DNA of 64,000 nt from Actinostola sp. cb2023. Taxonomy: Eukaryota > Cnidaria > Anthozoa > Actiniaria > Actinostolidae. Of the stretch, positions 1 to 12,900 are shown one piece after another. The position numbers were made by a program, and so were the translations under genes. The notes under the pieces were generated by a model. The model saw only the letters and a program-made list of their open reading frames with translations, was not told the origin of the DNA and made no database searches. Each line of letters starts with the position of its first letter. Within the stretch, counting starts at the first letter, position 1. The stretch is taken from NCBI GenBank assembly GCA_033675265.1, contig JAUJYZ010000032.1:98501-162500 (forward strand), given 5' to 3'.

Positions 1-735
1 GAATAGACAGATGAATGAACGGATGAATGAATGAAAACATGAATGGAGGGATGAATGGACAGATGAATGAATGGATGAATGAATAAATGAATGGACGGAT
101 GAATGAATGGATGAATAAATGAATGGACAGATGAATGGACGGATGAATGAATGAATGGATGAATGGACAGATGAATGAACGGATGAATGAATGAAAACAT
201 GAATGGAGGGATGAATGGACGGATGAATGAATGGATGAATAAATGAATGGACAGATGAATGAATGGATGAATGAAAAAATGAATGGACAGATGAATGAGT
301 GGATGAATGAATGGATGGATGGATGAAAAAATGAATGGATGAATGAACAAATGAATGGACAGATGATGAATGAATGGATGAATGAATAAATGAATGGACG
401 GACGAATAAATGAATGGACGGATGAATAAATGAATGGACAGATGCATGAATGAACAGATGAATGGACAGATGAATGAACAGATGAATGAATGAAAAAATG
501 AATGGATGGATGAATGGACAGATGAATGAATGGATGAATGAATGAATAAATGAATGGACGGATGAATGAAAAAATGAATGCATGGATGAAAGGACAGATG
601 GATGAATGAATGAATGAATGAATAAAGGAATGGATGAATGGACAGATGAATGGATGAATGGACCAATGAATGAATGGATGAATGAATGCATGAAAGATCA
701 CCCAAACTCACTGACTGGATGGAGAGATGAATGAA
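1..735. repeat. TGAA-type tetranucleotide array
   Basis: Degenerate tandem repeat based on ATGA/ATGG tetranucleotides (such as gatgaatgaatgga), with higher-order periodicity and scattered aaaaaatg variants. It continues past the left edge of the window. No coding signal is seen. It lies in or downstream of the 3' part of the STK31-like gene. Confidence 0.95.
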
Positions 736-864
736 TCAGGTCTGGCAAAAAGAAATGCCATGAAATTGTTTTTCTTCTGCTAATGCTAATTTGAATATCA
801 TTCAAAGTGTTCTTGGTCAGCTTGACCAGACAAAATGTCAAATTTCAATGAAGTTATAAATTAC

Positions 865-942
865 CATATATGCCTCGTACTGCTTGACGACATCAAACAT
901 ATGTTCTCTAGCTTCTGTCTGCGACTGTTCTATCAATGGACT
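865..942 (-). CDS. STK31: Possible further STK31-like exon
   Basis: Open 78 nt (SPLIEQSQTEAREHMFDVVK and QYEAYM) between CAGAG and gtaattt. It fits phase 0 only if the second AG of CAGAG is the acceptor; otherwise a missing exon must lie between it and 2080. Homology to the helical part of STK31 is weak. Confidence 0.4.
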
Positions 943-3900
943 CTCTGAAATCAATTGTAAATGAATGTTAGCTTCTTTGAAGTTGCTATGGACAACTTGG
1001 ACATATCAAGCCTGTTTCAGTCCAGAGAGCCTGGAACATGGACCTGGGAGTATTATCTATTTACAGTATGGACACTCGAACCGTGAACACTTAGGTTTTT
1101 TCTAACACACACATATCAATTATCGATTGAGCAAATTGATCAGAAAAATGATTTATTTTGATCACTAAGTGTATTTAAACTCAATGCTCCATTTGAAAGG
1201 CTACGAATAGAAAATTCGAAAAAAAAAGTTCAAAAAAAACTTGAAGTTTTCACAGTTCAAGTGTGCACACTGTATGGTAACTCCAAACTGTATTTTTGAT
1301 GAAACAAAGATGTGACAAAATTATTTGATGTATTTACCTGTGTTGTTACTATGGAGATGGAGGGATGACTGAGCCACCTTAAATGGAAAGTAGCACTTAA
1401 CAAAGTACCTAACTGCAATGCTCCAGCACAACAATCTTTGTCATAGCTTCTGGGGAAGAACTCAGGAATAACAATGACAGGAAGGTACATAAAATACAGT
1501 TTAATAAAAATAAATAATAATGCTTTATTTCTGTGTCAAATATTCTAAAAGATAAACAATCAAGTTGATTATGTTTAATACTGATGTGCCTAAACTAGAC
1601 CTACCACTTCCATTTCGACCCCTAAAAGATACAAGGAGCACCCCTATCACTTTCATATGGGAGTCCTCCACAAGGGAGGGGCACATCCATGTGATATCTT
1701 GGGCCTAGTTCAAATGCCGTCCTTTCCAAGAGCCGTTCTTAATTACATCAAAAAAAGCCGCCTCATTATCTATTGTTTTAAATGAGAACGGCTCTTGGAG
1801 TCATTTTCGTATGAGTGTGAAGTAGCTACGGTATGGTTCGTGCCGTGCAGTAACGGTACTGTGCCATGATCGTGCAGTGTCCAAGCATTCTGATTGGTTG
1901 AGCGTTGATTTTGCGTGCTGTGATTGGTGGAATAGAATGTTTTCGATTCCGTACCGTGACCCCATGCCGTAGGTTTCCCACTCATATGAAAACGACTATA
2001 TGTGCATAGTGGTATATGTAACGACTCTATGTGCATAGTGGTATATGTAACGACTATATGTGCATAGTGGTATATGTACCTCTAGTTGCACCTTCGCCAA
2101 GTCTAGGCCCATACTCTTCACTTGTTCTATAAATGCACCGATACATTCATGTAGTTCTTGTCGTGATTGATTTCTTTCAGTGACAAGTCCTGACAGAAGA
2201 CTCTGGGAAAAAAAAAAAAGAAGATAATAATAACTTTATTCAATCGCAGCGCTCCCTGCAAGAATACAGTAAGTGACTTGCGATCAAAATCTAAATTCTC
2301 CTCGAGATTCTTTGAATTTCAAAGGAGAATTTGGGTTTTGATCACAAGTCACTTACTCCGTTCTTACAGGAAGCCCTTCAAGTGTCGATGTGTTTAGCAA
2401 AACGTTCATGTCACTTCGGCATGGGTTCTCAGAGCAATTCCCAGCAGCCAATGAATGAGTTGCCAGTCACTGACATTTTATCCCATCAATCGCAAAGGTT
2501 TCTGGGTATCCCAGGGGGCAAACAAGTGAACATTTTCTCATAAAATGGTGATGGTTGAGTGAATTTAGGTTGTTTAAAAAAAAACATCTGCCTAGAATCG
2601 CAGATCTCGTAAGGACGATCTCTAGGATGAAATGTTGCTAGAAAGCACATGTAACCATCTACTCCAAATCACATGCAAGATCATTGGAAATCATGTCCAG
2701 ATTGAGCCACCTACATGTACTTGTAAGCTACAGACTGCTAACCAATCTAAGCTTACAGTATGTTTACCTTATCCGAGCATTGCCTTATAGTTTTGTTAAG
2801 GTTTTCATGCTTTTGCTCCAATTCTTTTACCTAAATAAGACAATCAAACATAAGTACATCATTATTCTGGCTTTCTCTCATCTGTGGTAGAATGACTCAA
2901 CTAGAAAGTGCTATGGAGGGAGTGGGTAGAGGTTGTACCTCTGATATTATTGAGTAAAGGGTTAATTATACCCAGTGAATAAGCACTTGAATAGAGAGTA
3001 CGGTAGGTAGAGGGTGTATCTCCAATATTATTGAGTAAAGGGTTACCCGGTGTATAAACACTGATATAGGCAGTGGGTATAGGAGGGCATATCTCGAATG
3101 ACAATACACAAAACACTGATGAAGGGAGACTGAGTAAGCACTCACTTTGACAAGTTCCTGCATGTTATCCAATTCCATTCTCTCTTTTGATTGAAGAAGT
3201 TGCTTGGAGTCAAGCACAACCTTTAGTGCATCATCACCATTAGCTTTGCAGTCTTTCCTGAATAAGTTTCAAAGTTTATTCAAGAATAGACCAAATGCGG
3301 AATAATTTTCATAAACTGAGAAAAAATATGAATTTAATAAAATTTAATATAATATCATTTTTTGAAATGTAATACATCAAAAGCCCATCAATTTAAATGA
3401 AACCCTTGTAAAGTTATAACCATTTGAATTCTAGCAATTGCATGGAAACGAGGCTAGTCAGTCCAAAACTCGATTTCCCATGCAAATCTTTGTGATTTCA
3501 ATTCGCTAACTTTTTACATTTTTGTAGAATCACTCTAAAATCTTGTAGGTTTCTTTTTGTTAGTATACTCTTTGAAACGATGGCTGTATCATATCACTAA
3601 TTACACAATAAATGAGATTTACTGATTCCGTCATTATAAGTTACAAAAATCTGAAATAAGAAACAATCACCAACTAACCCGCAAATAGTATCACAACTAA
3701 GCCAGTTGAGTTAGCAGTTTTATATTTTGGGGACGCATTCAGGTTGGACATTGGTTTCAGCCAAATTTTATGTAAATATTTTTTTGGGCAAAAAACGTAT
3801 TCAAATTTCCAAAAGGGGTGGGGGGGGGGGGGGGCACGTGCCTCCTTCGCCCCACCCTAAATGCGCCCCTGGTTTACAAATAATAGTAATTATACATTGT

Positions 3901-6900
3901 ACCAGTAAACTAACTACAATCATCAATAACACAGGCCAAAAGCAATATGGAGAGAACCAAATCAATATGGAGATAAAAGCTTACTAGTCTTACTCTAAGA
4001 ATTACCAGCTCTTAGCCAATCAGCATCTTTCATTTTGAGACATGTTTGACCTCAGTAACATTACCGTAAATCAACCAATGGCTCATGACCTTTGTGGTAA
4101 GAATTACCACTAGCAGTAATGTTACCACTAGAGGACGCCACATGTTTACAAGATATTGTTTCAAATGAGTAGAACAATGCACGAAACGTAAACGATATCA
4201 CTAAAATAGCACAGGAATTCAAACTAAGTCGATTTTGGCGTAAAAATCAAATATCGTGGATTTGCTCTTCTCTCCGCTGCGGTTTTACGTTAATTGCCGT
4301 TACCAAGAACGTTTCCGTTTATCTGTCATTACACTGACAAACTAAACATGCAGGTCTGATAATCATGTAAATGTTGATAAAAAGAAATATTTGCAAGTCA
4401 TATCGATCGAATATGTTTATTCCAACAAATGTGTTTGCATATACACATTTGCATACTTAACGATTTAATTTCAAAAATTATTATCAGAAACGAAGAAACG
4501 TAAATCGATCCCCGCGCCATTTATTTTCGCGCCATTTTAGTTATTTTGGTAATTTTAATACATGGAAAATTAATCGTAAAATTTTAACGATAAGCGATTT
4601 ATTCTTTGAACATTCGAGTTCCGTCAATGCTCTAGTCACTTTTACTAATGTACGTACCTACCGCCGATTAATCGAAATGTTCGTTCCAAAATATTGTGCA
4701 CGTGGACCTCCTTGTGAACGTCTAACAAGTACACCAAATTAAGATGCTTTATTCCATGTAAGAGTTTTAGATACAAATACCTTGCTGCTTTTCAAATCGC
4801 CTTTTTCTCCATCTGCAACACGTGCTCGATGAAAAGTACGTATGTGTTTGTTATTAAATACATCTAGTTGACTTTCACTGGAAAACTTGGCTCTTCATTC
4901 CAAAGGCACAACAAAAACATCGACTTAAAGAGCGATATCATTATACGACCAGCAAGAATTATTTCAAGGAATGATTAAAACACTTAAATTGGCGCTTTGT
5001 GTGTTGCCACATAAACCATATGCATAAACCATCTCAAGTCAGTCCGTATTGCAGTGTCGAATTTCACATTTACCCGTGCAGTGTGTCACGCTCGATGTCA
5101 TGAAGTTAATTTATTTTGTGTCTCATACCTGAAATAATGTTTCCATGTGCCCAGAATCTTTCTTAATCAATGATCGGTTAAGTTCCTATATTTCTGTACT
5201 ACTTAGTACCATTATTAGTCGATTTTGTCACCAACGCAAATTAAGATGGTGTCACGCGGCTAGTGTTTGTCGAAAGTATAAGAGAAGACATCTTCTTATT
5301 GGATGCTTTGTAGTAAGGTTACTACTAAATCCGTATCTGTTTGTTCCCTTCGATCTGACAAGAGTAACTGTATATTTCAATCTAAATAATTATTTTATTA
5401 GTCTTCGTGCGATACTATTTCCTATATCGTTACATTTATGCACAGTGGAAGGCAAATTGTCTTTATTCTGCCGACACGCCTGGTAACATTACTTTAAAAG
5501 CGTGCTTGTACCGAGATGCGCTTTGAAAACGATTGCCAGTAGCGCTCTGAAGGAAAGACGTTAAGCATTGTAGGTTAGAACAGGTATATGAGTCGCAATA
5601 AAAAGCTCGAGGTTTTTGTCATTAGTAGTGATAGTTGAAGTATTTATACACTTGAAGCATAGTTAGTAGACTATGCTTGAAGTAACCGTTTTACTGGTCT
5701 TTAGTAATTCTTACTGTCAAGACCTTTTCTGATTCGACGGTCGACAGTAACATTACCCAACTTGAAAGCTAATACCGGTAAGCGAGACAGAATGGTGACT
5801 ATTCTTATTATTCTCGGCATTTATTAGAGAAATTGGTGGATTATATTCTGAAATATCTCAAGGATCGCAGCGTTCGAAGAAAAAAGTGTTCTGCAATCCT
5901 TGCAATCGTTAAAAAAAAAATTATTAGATCTCTACGATCATTGTGATAATTGCCCTATACCATTATGACGTAACGGCTTATTTATGAGGGGGACAGAATC
6001 GTGAAGAACAATAGAAATTTGAACTAAATCTGCTCTGCTGAGGTTCGCTTGATTTCAAATTAGCTAGTTTCCAGATATTATGTTCATCGATACTTTTCCC
6101 ACAATATTTACTGTGTTTGGTGACTTTTATCGCTTTCAGACCGTCTGTAAAATACATTTATTTGGGAAATCCTTTGTGTTGTTGCTGTTTTGTCCCCCTC
6201 TAGCGACCATGATCCTTAGCGTTTAAACAATAGATTGTTTTGATTTGACGTCATAGTGGTATAGGGCAATTGCGATCCCTTAAATGATTGTGATTGAGAA
6301 ATTGTTATAAAAACCAACGATCGCAAGGATCGCAGAACACCGTTTTCTGCCATCGTTGCGATTATATGGAAACCAGGCTAATTTAGCATGTACAGAGAGA
6401 CCTGAGAGACCGCTCATACTGTCAGAAGTATTTACACACTTGAAGTAACATTACTGGTCCGGCTGAGTAATTCTTACTGTCAAGACCTTTTCTGATTCGA
6501 CGGTCGACAGTAACATTACCCATCTCAGTGAACGCATTTTCCCCCTCGATTTACGCTCTTTACACTGAAACGGCATTTTATAAGACAAAAGAAAAACGCC
6601 GTTTTAGTGTGGACGGAAGGCCTAACCCCTCTGTCTAAAGGCCCCTGCAAACGGGCCCAACAACACCCAACATTGTTGGCAGTTATTGGGCAGTGTTGGC
6701 GCATACGACGAATAGCGTTCGCTATCCCAAAGAACCCACCAAGAAAAAAAGAAATATTGGAACTTGTTAGCTTGAATGTTTGCAGGGTGTTTAACCCTTT
6801 GACACCCAGAGATTTTTGAGTTTTTTAGCGATTTTCTGGACCTAATCACGCCATAGGAAATTTCGATTCCATATAAGGAGTTTCCATGGAAATCTTGACA

Positions 6901-9900
6901 GTTCTGAAAGCCCACGGGCTCAGGTTCTGACGTAATCTTTCTCTTTTGGTGAATCTCCTCGAGGAACGGCATCTCGTAGCTACTAGGAGCGGTCAATTTT
7001 GCATTTTTAGAGTGTTTATAGCCATTATTCACCACAGAAGCCCCCAGGACAGCATCATTAAGCTTGACTGGTGTGGTAGAGACCGTTCTCCTGGAAGAAC
7101 TCAGGAGTTTAGATACGAATTCACGAACAGATTTCGACTTTGCCGTTTGGAAATTCAAAATGGCGGACTCAATTGTGAAATCGTCTCTCTGGTCTTTCTG
7201 TGGTGGATTCCAGGACCTACAAAGGCATTTTTGGCGACTTTGGACTTGTAAAGAATGCAACCGGTGCAATATTTTGCCTGTAGGACCGAGTGGCTCGACA
7301 CTCTATATATTCTTAAAAGAGGGATTTTCGGGGGAGATCTATGCCGAAATTCCCGGATGTTTCCCGGCATCCTTTTCGGGCGTGCAGAAGGAAAACACGT
7401 GTTAGCGAAAGTGGGCCTAAGGAAATGGCTATTGTTCGGCGAGTTAAGGAAAAGAGAGGGCAAAATTCACGACTATATCAAGAAGAGAGATGGAAGTTTG
7501 CTGAGAAAGTGGCGTTTTGTTTCGCAAGGATGTATTTTGGAAGAAAATCCAAGTCAAATGTCGTTCATTTTCGAGGTGTAAAATTGCGTCAAAAACACGC
7601 ATTTTTGATTTTTATGGCAAACAAATTGAACGAATGCCCAGAAATCGGACCTGTAAGTCAGTTTACTTGAGGTTAAAATATGAAGAGTTATCTAGTTGTC
7701 ACTAATAACTGGCCATGAGATCGATGTTACGAAAATTCAGAAAGTTAGAATTTTTCAAAGCAGTATCGATTTTTACGGGCGGTTTCGGGCGCCGTGGGAG
7801 TCAAAGGGTTAAACGGACAGAACCTGTTGGAGCCAACAATGTTGGGAGTTGCTGGCCAACAATGTTGGGCCCGTTTGCTTGGGCCTAAATAACTGTAGAA
7901 TAAAAGATCCGGATTAGTGTGGACGTAGCAGTCTGGTGGTCGCTCAACCTGACCAGAATCGACACTAAAACGATAGCAACGATGGCAGAAAACGGTGTTT
8001 TGCGATCCTTGCGATCGTTGGTTTTTATAACAATTTCTCAATCACAATCATTTAAGGGATCGCAATTATCACAACGATCGTAGAGATCGAATAATTTTTT
8101 TTTTTAACGATTGCAAGGATTGCAGAACACTTTTTTCTTCGAACGCTGCGATCCTTGAGATATTTCAGAATATAATCCACCAATTTCTCTAATAAATGCC
8201 GAGAATAATAAGAATAGTCACCATTCTGTCTCGCTTACCGGTATTAGCTTTCAAGTTGGGTAATGTTACTGTCGACCGTCGAATCAGAAAAGGTCTTGAC
8301 AGTAAGAATTACTAAAGACCAGTAAAACGGTTACTTCAAGCATAGTCTACTAACTATGCTTCAAGTGTATAAATACTTCAACTATCACTACTAATGACAA
8401 AAACCTCGAGCTTTTTATTGCGACTCATATACCTGTTCTAACCTACAATGCTTAACGTCTTTCCTTCAGAGCGCTACTGGCAATCGTTTTCAAAGCGCAT
8501 CTCGGTACAAGCACGCTTTTAAAGTAATGTTACCAGGCGTGTCGGCAGAATAAAGACAATTTGCCTTCCACTGTGCATAAATGTAACGATATAGGAAATA
8601 GTATCGCACGAAGACTAATAAAATAATTATTTAGATTGGAATATACATAGTTACTCTTGTCAGATCGAAGGGAACAAACAGATACGGATTTAGTAGTAAC
8701 CTTACTACAAAGCATCCAATAAGAAGATGTCTTCACAGTAAGGCTTACTTTATACTTTCGACAAACACTAGCCGCGTGACACCGTCTTAATTTGCGTTGG
8801 TGACAAAATCGACTAATAATGGTACTAAGTAGTACAGAAATATAGGAACTTAACCGATCATTGATTAAGAAAGATTCTGGGCACATGGAAACATTATTTC
8901 AGGTATGAGACACAAAATAAATTAACTTCATGACATCGAGCGTGACACACTGCACGGGTAAATGTGAAATTCAACACTGCAATACGGACTGACTTGAGAT
9001 GGTTTATGCATATGGTTTATGTGGCAACACACAAAGCGCCAATTTAAGTGTTTTAATCATTCCTTGAAATAATTCTTGCTGGTCGTATAATGATATCGCT
9101 CTTTAAGTCGATGTTTTTGTTGTGCCTTTGGAATGAAGAGCCAAGTTTTCCAGTGAAAGTCAACTAGATGTATTTAATAACAAACACATACGTACTTTTC
9201 ATCGAGCACGTGTTGCAGATGGAGAAAAAGGCGATTTGAAAAGCAGCAAGGTATTTGTATCTCTAAAACTCTTACATGGAATAAAGCATCTTAATTTGGT
9301 GTACTTGTTAGACGTTCACAAGGAGGTCCACGTGCACAATATTTTGGAACGAACATTTCGATTAATCGGCGGTAGGTACGTACATTAGTAAAAGTGACTA
9401 GAGCATTGACGGAACTCGAATGTTCAAAGAATAAATCGCTTATCGTTAAAATTTTACGATTAATTTTCCATGTATTAAAATTACCAAAATAACTAAAATG
9501 GCGCGAAAATAAATGGCGCGGGGATCGATTTACGTTTCTTCGTTTCTGATAATAATTTTTTGAAATTAAAATCGTTAAGTATGCAAATGTGTATATGCAA
9601 ACACATTTGTTGGAATAAACATATTCGATCGATATGACTTGCAAATATTTCTTTTTATCAACATTTACATGATTATCAGACCTGCATGTTTAGTTTGTCA
9701 GTGTAATGACAGATAAACGGAAACGTTCTTGGTAACGGCAATTAACGTAAAACCGCAGCGGAGAGAAGAGCAAATCCACGATATTTGATTTTTACGCCAA
9801 AATCGACTTAGTTTGAATTCCTGTGCTATTTTAGTGATATCGTTTACGTTTCGTGCATTGTTCTACTCATTTGAAACAATATCTTGTAAACATGTGGCGT

Positions 9901-12900
9901 CCTCTAGTGGTAACATTACTGCTAGTGGTAATTCTTACCACAAAGGTCATGAGCCATTGGTTGATTTACGGTAATGTTACTGAGGTCAAACATGTCTCAA
10001 AATGAAAGATGCTGATTGGCTAAGAGCTGGTAATTCTTAGAGTAAGACTAGTAAGCTTTTATCTCCATATTGATTTGGTTCTCTCCATATTGCTTTTGGC
10101 CTGTGTTCAATGTAGATCACAGAGTACTTTCAAAACACTGTCACATCTATCATAACGTCAACTTCTCCTTCATACGTTGATCATTGATCGATACATTGAA
10201 GAAGTAAGGATGGCTTAGTTGGTTAGTGCGCTGCCTTCTGAGCGAGAGGTGCCCGGTTCAATTCTTCATGACCTCACATCCTTGTTTCGACTTCCCTCTA
10301 ATCCGTGTAGCTCAGTGCAGCTTTAAATCCCCGTAAAACAGAGCACTGATGGAGGGAGGGGAGCAAAGTGTGCACCGTCGGCCTCAAGTTCATTAATATA
10401 TGAGTGCTATTACGAGTTACTGACGTTAAATACTTTACATACATTTATTCTTTACAATAATGCTTTACAGGTGTAAGGTGATTACCAGATACATTTTTGT
10501 TGGAATATTCAAGTTTGAAGACCTAATTTGACTCACCTAATCTTTCTGACGTGTGTAATGCAACTCAAAACCTGGTTGACCTACAATTTTTTTGTGAAAT
10601 AGAAAGATTTGAGAATGCTACTGTTTTCACAAGCTTCCAATGTCAGTTAAAACCACAAACATCAGCAATAGAAATTCAACGTGAATGCAATATTTTAATA
10701 ATTTATTATATCAGGCAAATAAAATTGGTGAATTGTGATTGGTCAATTAGCGGTCCATAACTTTCCATACAGACCGTAGTGAATGAAAACATCCTTTTTG
10801 TATGTATTTGTTTGTGCAGAAGCCATATAATAAACATCTTATTAACTTTGTTTGTTCGGTCCGTACCAAATTCGAAAGCCATGGATCCTTGCTACACGCT
10901 TGGGCCATACATGTAACTCAGTGACAAAAACGTGGACCATAACTTACTGTACTCACACTTGGTTAATGAGAGATTTATAGGATGGCAGAAGCACTGCCGA
11001 AACATGTCTCGTTCTTTGAAAATTGTCATGTTGTGTTTGAAAATTATACTAGTTTTATAGGAACATTATTTAAATGACGTTCAAGGTGCCTACGACAAGG
11101 TCTATCTATTGTTCTAGACACCACAAAACAATAGTTAGACATCGCTGTTCTCTCATTGTATTTAAAACATTCTTACCTTCTTAGACACTGCATTGTTTAA
11201 ACACTCGTTGAGTTTATTCCTGGCGTCTTCTAATTCCACCTTTCTGCTCCTTTCCAATTGACTGCACAACTGTTTCAATGTCTCGATGGTCTTGTTCTGA
11301 CCCTGTAGTAATCAATGACACATATATTAGGCTCCAGGTCCAACATCAAACTAGCTTGCTAATTTATATGTAAAGAACTATGATAAGTATAGAAATGGAA
11401 ACTAATGAGGAATATACAGAACAAATGTTCGAAAAAAATCAGACGCCTCGAGCGGGATTCGAACCCACGACACCCCGATTTCATGACAGTTGCTCTACGC
11501 ACTGAGCTACCAAGGCATCTACAATGGCGTGGAGTTCAAATTAGCTCAAAGATTATATGTCCCTGTATAAATAGTGGTTAAAAATATAACACAAACAAGG
11601 AAACCCTGTGTAATTACATGTAGATATTTAAGCGAAGCTCAAAATGTGGTGTCACGTCCCCTAATGGCAGTGACCGCTTACCATACATACTACAGAGATA
11701 AACACAGAGAATTGTTCTTACTTTGGACAACTTTTCTAGTTCCTGGATCTTCTTTCTATCGCCCTGTGAAAATGATAAACAAAGTAAAGAAACCGTCCAG
11801 TAGTAGCAGCAACAGTAGTAGTATCAGTAATGAAAACAAACACCAACTAATATTATAGGTAATCGCATGGTGCAGACTAATATTATAGGTAATCGCATGG
11901 GGCAGACTAATATTATAGGTAATCGCATGGGGCAGACTAATATTATAGGTAATCGCATGGGGCAGATTAATATTATAGGTAATCGCATGGGGCAGACTAA
12001 TATTATAGGTAATCGCATGGGGCAGACTAATATTATAGGTAATCGCATGGGGCAGACTAATATTATAGGTAATCGCATGGGGCAGACTAATATTATAGGT
12101 AATCGCATGGGGCAGACTAATATTATAGGTAATCGCATGGGGCAGACTAATATTATAGGTAATCGCATGGGGCAGACTAATATTATAGGTAATCGCATGG
12201 GGCAGACTAATATTATAGGTAATCGCATGGGGCAGACTAATATTATAGGTAATCGCATGGGGCAGACTAATATTATAGGTAATCGCATGGGGCAGACTAA
12301 TATTATAGGTAATCGCATGGGGCAGACTAATATTATAGGTAATCGCATGGGGCAGACTAATATTATAGGTAATCGCATGGGGCAGACTAATATTATAGGT
12401 AATCGCATGGGGCAGACTAATATTATAGGTAATCGCATGGGGCAGACTAATATTATAGGTAATCGCATGGGGCAGACTAATATTATAGGTAATCGCATGG
12501 GGCAGACTAATATTATAGGTAATCGCATGGGGCAGACTAATATTATAGGTAATCGCATGGGGCAGACTAATATTATAGGTAATCGCATGGGGCAGACTAA
12601 TATTATAGGTAATCGCATGGGGCAGATTAATATTATAGGTAATCGCATGGGGCAGATTAATATTATAGGTAATCGCATGGGGCAGACTAATATTATAGGT
12701 AATCGCATGGGGCAGACTAATATTATAGGTAATCGCATGGGGCAGACTAATATTATAGGTAATCGCATGGGGCAGACTAATATTATAGGTAATCGCATGG
12801 GGCAGACTAATATTATAGGTAATCGCATGGGGCAGACTAATATTATAGGTAATCGCATGGGGCAGACTAATATTATAGGTAATCGCATGGGGCAGACTAA

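Larger units (their letters stand above)
3928..10107. mobile_element. 6.2 kb palindromic element (long terminal inverted repeats)
   Basis: Left arm 3928-6359 is the reverse complement of right arm 7976-10107, apart from one inserted 316-bp MITE and few substitutions or small indels. Both ends begin AACACAGGCC, and CAAT flanks each end as a possible 4-bp target duplication. No transposase is recognisable in the arms or spacer. The arms carry many GTAA-N2/3-TTAC palindromes. The element sits wholly inside one STK31 intron. It could be a foldback transposon or the non-autonomous shell of a larger element. Confidence 0.85.

Noticed and set aside
1257..1490. STK31 exon with TTQ/gtaaat donor
   Set aside because: A 75-nt open stretch with an acceptor exists, but its composition and lack of similarity to STK31 give no support.
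6622..7670. Several overlapping ORFs in the 1 kb TTAA element
   Set aside because: Open in many frames on both strands, no transposase motif, and similarity between the two copies holds equally in all codon positions as far as I can judge.
5145..8886. Two mirror ORFs (MCPESFLINDRLSSYISVLL) in the palindrome arms
   Set aside because: Identical only because the arms are inverted copies; no domain, no codon character, and a small indel makes them differ in length.
11442..11519. Functional tRNA gene on the minus strand
   Set aside because: Acceptor, D and T arms fold but the anticodon stem does not pair, and the same head plus tail recurs at 59401, so it is a SINE.
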